A stretch of 64,000 nt of DNA. Source: Fibrobacterota bacterium (lineage in GTDB: Bacteria; Fibrobacterota; Chitinivibrionia; Chitinivibrionales; FEN-1185). Numbering within the stretch: position 1 is the stretch's first letter; each line of letters opens with the position of its first letter. Below are positions 7,407 to 15,328 of the stretch, piece after piece. The stretch is taken from the NCBI GenBank assembly GCA_003165595.1, contig PLWQ01000009.1, positions 7,936 to 71,935 on the forward strand, given 5' to 3'. The notes below the pieces were generated by a model, which had not been told where the DNA came from, did no database searches, and saw nothing but the letters and a program-made list of their open reading frames with translations. A program made the translations under genes and the position numbers.

Positions 7407-10400
7407 ATGAAAACGGATGTCTCGCATGGTTCCGAAATGGAAGACGGCAAAGACAATCACGGGACGAACCGAAGCCCGCACGTGCCGCGGCCGGCGCGCA
7501 AGGGTTCGCATTTAGTATTCGTCGGAGCAATGCTGCTTGTCGGTCTTTTCGTTTTCCTTTCCGTCTTTCCAAGTATTCCTCCCGTAAGGCACTTCGTAAT
7601 TTCCTTTGTCAACAGCAAGACGTCATCGCTGCTTATGTGCGATGTGGCCGTCGGATCTATCGCCATAGATGTGCGAAAGGGAATTGTCGTAAGGAACGTA
7701 GTCTTGTCCGATCGGCGCGGAATAAGGACATCGCTCCGGGCGGATAGGGCCGAAGCGCAAATCGACCTCCTGGAACTGTTGCGGGGACGCTTTGAGTTGC
7801 GTTCCATAAAGATTGACGGCCTCAGCGGAGAGCTTCTCAATGTCCATCAAGGGTTATTTGCCGGCCCGATCGATATCGGCAGGATAGCGGCGATTCTCCC
7901 TTTCGTGCCGCCCAAATCCCGATCGATAGTGCGAAGGATCAGTGCGGAGCGCTGCACCGTATCCTATATCGATACCGTTATAAAAATAGCAACTCGCGAA
8001 ATCGTTCCCTCGTTCCGGCTGGATTTTATCTACGCCGATTCCATGTCTTTTGTCATGCAGGGCGGCGCCGGACATTTCTCTTCACCCGTCTGGAGCGGAG
8101 CGGTGCGCTCAAACGATGTTCAAGGAGCCATCGGGCCGGCATCCATACTGTTTAGTAAAGCCGAGGCGGATGGCGATTCCGCAATGCTTTCGATGCATGG
8201 AACTATTCCCTTTTCCATGGAAAAAGCTTGGAATCTTGCTGCAAATGCCGAGGCGTTTGCCGGTTTCCCCGGTGTATATACGGCCATTCCCGGGTTGAAA
8301 CCTATGGGGAAACTGAAAGCACATGGAGCAATGACGGGAACAATTTTGCATCCTATTCTGGCGGTGATGGTAACCGGGTATGGGTTGCAGGCCGGAACCG
8401 TGGTTGCCGATTCACTATTTTTGCAGACGAATTACGGCGACGAACTTCTACAGGTGAAAGCCCGGCTTTGGTCGCCGACGGGGACCGCCGACGCCACTGT
8501 TCGGGCGAATATCGGCGCGTTGTTCGTGACGCCGTCTGTTGGAAGGTATACCATCACTTCATCGGTGAATAATGTTGCCATGCGTCATTTTACCGCCGCG
8601 CTTCCGCAAAAACTGCGGCGCACAATTGCACTGGCCGACGCCAAATTTTATGCAGCCGGCTCAGGTCTTCGGCGTCTTCCCGACACCATCTCGGCGGACG
8701 TTCGAGTGCCAACAGGACCGGCCGCGGCAAGACCGGTGATGGTGGCGGCGCATATGGCAAGAAACAAATGGGACTTATCCGTCGCAATGGAACCGGATTT
8801 CGAGTTGAAAGGAAGTGGCAGGTATACGGATGGCGGTGCGATCGATGGTTCGCTTCATGTTCAAGCGGGCACTATTGCACCGGTAGTATCGGTTTTTTCA
8901 ACTGAAAGCGTGCGCGGTTCGATTACCGGCGATGCCATTTTGAGTGGAACATTTAGAAAGCCCGCTGTTTCGGCATCGGTTCAAAGCGCACACTTGAGTT
9001 GGCGTGATATTCTGGTTTCAAAGCTTCGGGGCCGGTTTACCTTGAGAGATAATCTGTTGTTTGTTGATTCGTCTTTCATAGCCGCAAACGGCCCCATCGC
9101 AAGCGCACTGCAAGGATTTGTACCGGGGAAATTTGACGGGTACGCCTGGGTACAGGTGGGTGCAAGCGGGCCCCTCGATTCTCTGCATATCGACGGCGAC
9201 ATTCGCCTGGGGCAATGCTCCTACGGCCCCTATCATGCCGACACGGTATCGGCGCATTGCCGGTATGCCCGTCAAAGCGTGGAGTGGCAATCCCTTCTCG
9301 TCAAGTGCGGGACTGCCGCCGTGCACAGCGGGGGAACGGTCTCTTGGGCGCCACGCGCGGTATCGGTAAATGCCGATAGTAAATTCACCGTAGATAATCA
9401 TGCGGCGGGAACGCTTTCTGTGCACGGCCGGATCTCCCAAGATTCGGCCGAGGCATCGGTGACGGGAGAAGGCCTCAATCCGGAGGTTGTTGCACCTTGG
9501 TTTCCCCGGGCCCGCCTGTTCCGGGGATCTCTCGGACTGCAAGCTACCATGATCGGGACAGCCAAGAACCCCGATATTCGACTGCTGTTTGCTTTCGATC
9601 ACACGGTTTCAGCCGGCCATAGTATCACGGCGTCCGGTGACCTTGCCTTTGCCAACGGGATTGCCAACGCAAACATCAAGGCCGTCCGGAAAGGACAGGG
9701 ATTTCCGGTCACCATCACTGCGCACATTCCCGTGGCACTACCTGAACTTTCCAAGGGCCCCGCCGCCATCGGCAACGGTGCGGTCGTCACGATACGCGGC
9801 GACTCGGTGGCCTACGGGGACTTGATTAATGCGTTTGTTCCTTCGGTTCAATCGCTTGGTACCATTGCCCTTCATGGCACCGTATCAAAGGACAATGGCG
9901 AGTGGGCGCTTTCGTGCAGCACTCATGCCGTCAATAGTTGGTTGACGGTCAAGAGTGAAGAGCTCAGGGCCGGGCGGGCGGTTTTCGATCTGAACGTTGC
10001 CGGTCCCCTGGCGCGACCCTCGGGAACTTTTGTCTTGAGCGGTGATTCCATCGAATACCGGGGCGCCCTCATCACGAAATATTCGGGAAGCGGATCCGTG
10101 GGCAGTGATATGTTGAAGCTGGACTCATTGCACGTATCCTGCGCCGGAGGCGGCGGAGCGGACCTGAGCGCATCCATCCCGGTTTCCTCCGAAAGCGGCT
10201 TGTCTTTTAACAAGCGTGGCCGTATTTCCGCAACCTTCTCGGCAATCCCCCTTACCTTTGTGCAGCCGTTTGTTCCCGACCCGATAACGATCGGCAAAGG
10301 CGCGATATCGGGACGGATTTCCATTGAAGGCGCCGACCATGGTTTTCCGCAGGGGGCAGGGACAATTTCACTTACAAATGGGGAATGCTACATTTTCGAA

Positions 10401-11567
10401 TGCGATAAACCGCTTGGCCCGATGTTTGTGGACATTGATTTTAGAAACGATTCGATTCTCCTGCGCAGTCTTCAGTCCAAGTGGGGCGGCGGACATGTCA
10501 CGGGCACCGGCTGGGCGGTCCTTGGAGAAAAGGGCATATCATCGGCCCAGAGTAACATCAAACTAAACGATGTACGCGTCGGCGGGTGCTATGAGAATCT
10601 AAGCCTCGGCGTCAAGACGGCGGAAATCAATCTTGTAAAGGATTCACTTACGTCAATAAAGGTGGATGCCGTGCTCTCGGATACTCGTTTTACACAGGAC
10701 TATTCCCTTGTCGAACTGGGCAAACAGATTAAGAGCAAGGCGCCGCAGACGCTGCGGCCGCCAAATCCGTTGTTCGACAAAGTGGTAATGCGCATCGCCG
10801 TGAACCTCAACAGCAATCTGACTTTCGACTCGAACCTCGGCAAAATGCTTCTTGACGGAACCGTTACCGTGGCGGGAAGGCCCGACAAACCGTCAATTGC
10901 AGGTCAGGTTCAGATAGCGAATGGTTTCGTATATTATCTTGACAGAAAATTCACCGTTACGCAAGGCACCATCAGTCAGCACGATCCGAAGCTGGTCAAT
11001 CCGACGCTCAATATTACCGCCACATCAACGGTTTCCTGGTATCCTCCGCAGGGTGGGAGAGAGGATTACGACATCACGCTTCTCGTACGGGGCGATCTTT
11101 CCACTCCGGTAATAGCATTGTCGGCAATCCCTTCACTTGCACAGCCGCAAATAATTTCGTTGTTGACGTTCGGCACAATTCAGACGGGCATGGGGAGCGA
11201 CTTCGGTTCGCGCACGGGGTCCCTGGTGGGCGAGCAGCTCGCGGGACTCGGGACTCGCAAACTGGCGCGATTCCTCAATGTGGAAAGCGTGGACATCAAC
11301 GGCAATGTTTTTAGTCCCACTCCCGAAAAACCGCAGGTTTCCGATATCTACGGGAATGTTTCCGGTTCTTCCGGCGAAGGACCGCAGGTTTCGGTGACCA
11401 AGCAGGTTTCGTCCAGGATAGCGGTGACTTATTCCAAGGGGTTATCGACGCTTAGTCAGCAGACGGTTATGGTTTCGTACCGCATACTATCCTTTTTGTA
11501 CCTGGAGGCCGAGACCGACCAGCAAGCCCAGGGCGGTGTTGACCTGAAGTTCCGCTATAGTCATTGA
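7407..11567 (+). CDS. tamB: TamB-like translocation and assembly module protein
   Basis: 1386 residues. One N-terminal membrane anchor (about 35-60, FVGAMLLVGLFVFLSVF) precedes a very long beta-rich, repetitive periplasmic region of AsmA/TamB character. It ends in a typical DUF490/TamB C-terminus: VAGRPDKPSIAGQVQIANG, LDRKFTVTQGTISQ, NPTLNITATS, then PSLAQPQIISLLTFG and a final VDLKFRYSH strand. TamB-family proteins form a hydrophobic groove that bridges the two membranes and moves lipid or assists barrel assembly. The TamA/BamA-like gene follows after 12 bases, which strongly supports the pairing. The length is normal for the family. Orthology to E. coli TamB is by domain, not by close identity. 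Confidence 0.88.
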   Translation: MKTDVSHGSEMEDGKDNHGTNRSPHVPRPARKGSHLVFVGAMLLVGLFVFLSVFPSIPPVRHFVISFVNSKTSSLLMCDVAVGSIAIDVRKGIVVRNVVLSDRRGIRTSLRADRAEAQIDLLELLRGRFELRSIKIDGLSGELLNVHQGLFAGPIDIGRIAAILPFVPPKSRSIVRRISAERCTVSYIDTVIKIATREIVPSFRLDFIYADSMSFVMQGGAGHFSSPVWSGAVRSNDVQGAIGPASILFSKAEADGDSAMLSMHGTIPFSMEKAWNLAANAEAFAGFPGVYTAIPGLKPMGKLKAHGAMTGTILHPILAVMVTGYGLQAGTVVADSLFLQTNYGDELLQVKARLWSPTGTADATVRANIGALFVTPSVGRYTITSSVNNVAMRHFTAALPQKLRRTIALADAKFYAAGSGLRRLPDTISADVRVPTGPAAARPVMVAAHMARNKWDLSVAMEPDFELKGSGRYTDGGAIDGSLHVQAGTIAPVVSVFSTESVRGSITGDAILSGTFRKPAVSASVQSAHLSWRDILVSKLRGRFTLRDNLLFVDSSFIAANGPIASALQGFVPGKFDGYAWVQVGASGPLDSLHIDGDIRLGQCSYGPYHADTVSAHCRYARQSVEWQSLLVKCGTAAVHSGGTVSWAPRAVSVNADSKFTVDNHAAGTLSVHGRISQDSAEASVTGEGLNPEVVAPWFPRARLFRGSLGLQATMIGTAKNPDIRLLFAFDHTVSAGHSITASGDLAFANGIANANIKAVRKGQGFPVTITAHIPVALPELSKGPAAIGNGAVVTIRGDSVAYGDLINAFVPSVQSLGTIALHGTVSKDNGEWALSCSTHAVNSWLTVKSEELRAGRAVFDLNVAGPLARPSGTFVLSGDSIEYRGALITKYSGSGSVGSDMLKLDSLHVSCAGGGGADLSASIPVSSESGLSFNKRGRISATFSAIPLTFVQPFVPDPITIGKGAISGRISIEGADHGFPQGAGTISLTNGECYIFECDKPLGPMFVDIDFRNDSILLRSLQSKWGGGHVTGTGWAVLGEKGISSAQSNIKLNDVRVGGCYENLSLGVKTAEINLVKDSLTSIKVDAVLSDTRFTQDYSLVELGKQIKSKAPQTLRPPNPLFDKVVMRIAVNLNSNLTFDSNLGKMLLDGTVTVAGRPDKPSIAGQVQIANGFVYYLDRKFTVTQGTISQHDPKLVNPTLNITATSTVSWYPPQGGREDYDITLLVRGDLSTPVIALSAIPSLAQPQIISLLTFGTIQTGMGSDFGSRTGSLVGEQLAGLGTRKLARFLNVESVDINGNVFSPTPEKPQVSDIYGNVSGSSGEGPQVSVTKQVSSRIAVTYSKGLSTLSQQTVMVSYRILSFLYLEAETDQQAQGGVDLKFRYSH

Positions 11568-11579
11568 CTTCTGTCAGGA

Positions 11580-13448
11580 ATGAGAACGATGACGGACAAC
11601 CGTGCTGTCGATGCAACAAGAACGCGTATGAAACGCAGTCACTCCCCGGTCATGTTCCTCTGGACAGCCATCATTTTCGTGACCTTTGGCGCATCGGCCG
11701 CGGAGAAGCCCGGCAAGATGCGGCCGTGGCTTGTCAAGGCTGTTTACTTCACCGGCAATGCCTCGATATCTTCTTCGGATCTGCTTGGCGGGATGGATAC
11801 GAAGCCGAGCCGTCTCTTTCACGCGGTAAAGTTTTCGCCGTCTTTCTTGAACGCGGATATCGAAGCAATTGCCGATTTATACCGGGACAAGGGATTTCTC
11901 GGCATTCAGATAAAGGCCGGCGATATCGCGAGAGACCCGCCGAAGCACCGGGTAACGGTGAATATTATTATCAATGAAGGTCCTCAAACCCGCATCGATT
12001 CGATGGCGATAGAAGGGGACTCGGTATTCGGGGAGGCGACACTCAAGCGTTTTATCCAGGCCAAACGGCTTGCGCCGTATTCCGTGGTTCGGCTTACCAA
12101 TGATCAGCAGACAATCTGCGACAGCATGGCCGCCCGCGGTTACCCGCTGTGCGCTGTTGACAGAAGAGACAGCGTCGATTCGATTGCACACCGGGCCGCC
12201 GTCGTCTTTCTCGTCGATCGGGGGCCGCTGGTGAAAGTGGGCCCGGTGTCGGTAAACGGCGCAAAAAAGCTGCGTCAGGTTATTGTCAAACGTGGACTGA
12301 CGTTTCACCAGGGGGATACACTGACCTCCGGGCAGGTTCAACGGTCGGTGAAACAACTGTACGAAACAGGAATGTTCAAATACGTGCAAATTACGGCGAC
12401 GGTTGCCGACTCGGCGCAGCAGCGGCGGATGGTTGGCCCCATTTCGTTACCCGCGGTTCTTACCATAGAGGAAGCGGATTTCTTTAAGGTACAGGGCGGC
12501 GTCGGCTACGGGACCTACGAAGGCCCCCGGTTGTCCCTTCAAACCTCCTATGGAAATATCCTGGGTTTGGGAAGAACCGTTGGCCTCAACGGAAAATTTT
12601 CCCGGCTGATCCAGGGCCTGCACTTGAACTACACGGCGCCGTGGGCCTTTCTGTTGCCCCCGACCGCCGAAGTGGATGTGTTCGGCGAGCATCACGATGA
12701 AGTCACCTTTACGGGATATCTTGAGGGGGTGACATTGTCGCTTTTCGCAAAAACCCCCTGGAATCTGGGCTACCGGGTTTTTACGACTTTTGAATGGATA
12801 AACGGCGTGGCAATACCGCCCCAGGTATCCGACACAACGCCGTTTATCCCCAGCAACAATACCCAGAGCGTCGGCACCGGCGTTACCTATGATACGCGGG
12901 ACAACATGTTCGATCCGACAAAAGGCCTGTTTGTCAGTTCCGACGCCGAAGTGGCCGGAGTGATCGGCGCTCAGACGAATCATTTTTACAAACTCATTAT
13001 GGACATACGCGGAGTTGTTCCCGTTACAAGTTTTCTTGGCGCCGCCTCGGCTGTAACGGTCGGCTATGTAAACGGGTACGGGGCCGACGCAGCCGTGGTC
13101 CCTGCACAAGAACTGTTCTATACCGGGAGTGAAACAATCAGGCCGGTCCGCGGGTATGCGCCGGGCGGCGTGGGCGATTCGATAGGCGGCAGGCTTGTTC
13201 TGGTGCTCAATGTGCTTGAGCTGAGGTATGCAATTGTAAAGTGGCTCAAAATTGCCGGGTTCGCAGATGCCGGCTTTGTGTGGGGATCGGCGAAAGATTT
13301 CTCCCTGCGGGAGCTTCTCTGGACGGCGGGTCCCGGCGTCCGCATTCGCACGCCAATTGGGCTGCTGAGCGCGGATCTTGGCATACGGGTCAACGGCCCC
13401 ACAAAGGGCAAATTCGGGTTTTCGGTGAGTATCGGCGAGCCGTTCTAA
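11580..13448 (+). CDS. tamA: TamA/BamA-like Omp85 outer-membrane protein
   Basis: 622 residues. The signal region (about 20-45) is followed by three POTRA-like repeats (about 50-270; VKAVYFTGNASISSSDL, then the segments KVGPVSVNGAKKL and YETGMFKYVQIT). A 16-strand Omp85 barrel completes the protein, with VGYGTYEGPRLSLQTSYGN, VTYDTRDNMFDPTKGLFVS and the key VRGYAPGGVGD motif that marks the substrate loop L6. The last strand ends in F. This is the membrane insertase partner of the TamB-like protein encoded upstream. A second ATG at 11589, with AGGA closer to optimal spacing, could be the true start. The stop codon shares four bases with that of the convergent permease gene. Confidence 0.88.
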   Translation: MRTMTDNRAVDATRTRMKRSHSPVMFLWTAIIFVTFGASAAEKPGKMRPWLVKAVYFTGNASISSSDLLGGMDTKPSRLFHAVKFSPSFLNADIEAIADLYRDKGFLGIQIKAGDIARDPPKHRVTVNIIINEGPQTRIDSMAIEGDSVFGEATLKRFIQAKRLAPYSVVRLTNDQQTICDSMAARGYPLCAVDRRDSVDSIAHRAAVVFLVDRGPLVKVGPVSVNGAKKLRQVIVKRGLTFHQGDTLTSGQVQRSVKQLYETGMFKYVQITATVADSAQQRRMVGPISLPAVLTIEEADFFKVQGGVGYGTYEGPRLSLQTSYGNILGLGRTVGLNGKFSRLIQGLHLNYTAPWAFLLPPTAEVDVFGEHHDEVTFTGYLEGVTLSLFAKTPWNLGYRVFTTFEWINGVAIPPQVSDTTPFIPSNNTQSVGTGVTYDTRDNMFDPTKGLFVSSDAEVAGVIGAQTNHFYKLIMDIRGVVPVTSFLGAASAVTVGYVNGYGADAAVVPAQELFYTGSETIRPVRGYAPGGVGDSIGGRLVLVLNVLELRYAIVKWLKIAGFADAGFVWGSAKDFSLRELLWTAGPGVRIRTPIGLLSADLGIRVNGPTKGKFGFSVSIGEPF

Positions 13449-14617
13449 TCCATTCCGCCGAAATGCTCTCTTAATTCCATTGTGTAAATTTCGGTGATGG
13501 AAACAAAAAATGCCATTATTACGGGCCCGGTGATCGCTCCAATTGGCCCGAATACGGCCAACCCGCCTATGGTGGAGAAGAATATAAGCAAATCGTGCAT
13601 GCGGGCGCTCTGGCCCACCAGGCGCGGCCGAAGGATGTTCTCGATGGTGGAGACAACGCCGAAATTGAGCGCGAGAATCACTACTCCCTGCCACACATGA
13701 CCTGTTGCCATCTGGATCACGCCCACCGGAAGCAGTACCAGCCAGGTGCCCATCATGGGAATAAGGCCGAGGGCAATCATCACTATGCCCCACAGGATCC
13801 AGGATTTCACTCCGAAAATCAGAAGGATGATCGCGCCAAGAGCCCCCTGGATAAAGGCGATCACCAAAGTGCCCTTCACGGTTGCGCGGGACACCAGAAG
13901 AAAACGCGCGATGATCATGTCCTGATACGCCGCACGCATCGGAAGAAGCATGCGGAATTTTTTGGCGATCCGCTCACCGTCCATGAAGAGATAGAACATG
14001 ATGAACAGGGTGACTAACAAGTCGACGATAATTTCAAGAGCGCCCAGCGACGTTTTGTTTACCATTCTTTCCGTGGCTGCTCCTGCAGTTCTGAGCGTAT
14101 CGAGCATGGTTCCCTGCCAGTTAATGCCGAGATGGGTAAGCCAGGCAAGGATCGGCATCCCATCGATACGGGCTAGGAAACCGCTGTTTCCTCCCTTGAC
14201 ATAGGCCTGTACAGTGGGTTCAATCGACTGGTAGAGAGTGAGCAACTGGTGCAGGACCAGATATCCCAGAAAGTAAACCGGCACCATGAGCCCGAGTACG
14301 AGGAGAACGCAGCACGACATTGCCGCAATGCCGCGATTTCCCCGGAAGAATTTTAGAAGAACTTTGTAAAAAGGAAAGAACAACGAGGCAAAGGCGCACG
14401 CCAGCAGCAGGGGAGTGAGGAATATCTTGAGCATTGGAACAAGCACGAACAGGGATGCTACTACCAGGATGAGCAGGACCGCACGGTTCACCACGGTGCG
14501 TTTGCGTTTATTGACCGCCTTTGCATCTTTGGGAGCGGAAGCGGTTGGACCGGATGGCGCTTGGCTGGTGGACAGACCCGCATTCGGAATGGGGCTTTTG
14601 GATGGTTCGGAGGCCAT
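13445..14617 (-). CDS. AI-2E/PerM family transporter
   Basis: 390 residues from the ATG at 14617, preceded on this strand by AAAGGAA. The frame reaches 14662, but the extension lacks a ribosome site. A Pro/Ser-rich cytoplasmic head of about 45 residues is followed by about eight membrane segments. The family signature is clear: FPFYKVLLKFFRGNRGIAA, LVTLFIMFYLFMDGERI, then AFIQGALGAIILLIFGVKS and FSTIGGLAVFGPIGAITGPVI near the end. The AI-2E family includes the TqsA exporter, PerM and Na+/H+ exchangers, so the substrate cannot be assigned. It converges on tamA with overlapping stops. Confidence 0.87.
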   Translation of the reverse strand: MASEPSKSPIPNAGLSTSQAPSGPTASAPKDAKAVNKRKRTVVNRAVLLILVVASLFVLVPMLKIFLTPLLLACAFASLFFPFYKVLLKFFRGNRGIAAMSCCVLLVLGLMVPVYFLGYLVLHQLLTLYQSIEPTVQAYVKGGNSGFLARIDGMPILAWLTHLGINWQGTMLDTLRTAGAATERMVNKTSLGALEIIVDLLVTLFIMFYLFMDGERIAKKFRMLLPMRAAYQDMIIARFLLVSRATVKGTLVIAFIQGALGAIILLIFGVKSWILWGIVMIALGLIPMMGTWLVLLPVGVIQMATGHVWQGVVILALNFGVVSTIENILRPRLVGQSARMHDLLIFFSTIGGLAVFGPIGAITGPVIMAFFVSITEIYTMELREHFGGMD

Positions 14618-14934
14618 TAAGATATTCCTTTTGATTCGCGTTAATAGGAGCGGATTTCTCATGAACAGGAGTGTTTCTTGAGGTTCGTCCGAACTAAGTG
14701 CCCGCTTCCCTCAGACGTTCCGGTTGACGCCAAGCTCATGGATCTCGGGTAGCCACTCGGTTGATGGGAGATTGCCCAACCAGGATCACGCAAGCCTGAT
14801 GCCAAGGGGGGGACGGCGTATGGTACCGCCAAAGCGCTCCTCCTGGAAAGACCTTCGCGATTCATCGGCATGATGGTTGCACTGTAACTACGTATAGCAT
14901 CTATCGGGCCGAATTACCTTTTTCGGGAGGTACA
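14618..14934 (-). other. divergent intergenic region
   Basis: 317 bases separate the leftward AI-2E gene from the rightward lipoprotein gene and must hold both promoters. I see no repeat, RNA gene or strong palindrome. A GGGAGG lies just before the ATG at 14935. Confidence 0.4.
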
Positions 14935-15285
14935 ATGAAGAAAGCAGTGATTCTTGCAGTGATGTCCGCGTTTCTCATGGGCGGATGCGCCATAGGCATC
15001 AGGGGACACCATCATGGTGGGGAAGCCGTAGTGATCGTGCCGGCACTTCCGGAAACGGTGGAGCTCGACGCCGATCAAGGATATTATCAGAACGGCTATT
15101 ATTACAGGTACCAGGGCAATGTCTGGGTCTACTCTCAATCGAAAGAAGGTCCATGGTCCGACCTGCCGCGGACCCACTATCCCAAGCAGGTTCGCGCCAG
15201 AGGCCATGATGAACATGATCAAGGTAATCAAAATCGTGACAATGGTCAAGGCGACAATCATGATCGTGACAATCATCACGACTGA
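14935..15285 (+). CDS. lipoprotein with His/Asp/Asn-rich tail
   Basis: 116 residues. The signal ends in a lipobox, LMGGC, with the cysteine at residue 18, preceded by a strong GGGAGG ribosome site. The mature start contains GHHHGG. The middle (about 50-85) is Y/W rich, QNGYYYRYQGNVWVYSQSK then GPWSDLPRTHYP, a motif also found in other small envelope proteins. The last 30 residues are nearly all H, D, N, G, Q, R and E. Histidine/aspartate tracts like this often bind divalent cations. The Mg2+-type P-ATPase gene starts 43 bases downstream, so a role in metal binding at the envelope is plausible but inferred. I do not recognise a named family. Confidence 0.68.
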   Translation: MKKAVILAVMSAFLMGGCAIGIRGHHHGGEAVVIVPALPETVELDADQGYYQNGYYYRYQGNVWVYSQSKEGPWSDLPRTHYPKQVRARGHDEHDQGNQNRDNGQGDNHDRDNHHD

Positions 15286-15328
15286 TAACGGATCAATGTA
15301 CAAGAGCCTTCTGCAAGAAACAAAGTAA

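Noticed and set aside
12447-13793. 448-codon open frame on the minus strand across tamA and the AI-2E gene
   Set aside because: It is the antisense of two well-supported genes, has a His/Arg/Gly-rich composition and shows no domain.
15286-15328. Mg2+ riboswitch (mgtA leader)
   Set aside because: Only 43 bases separate the genes, too short for a known magnesium leader.
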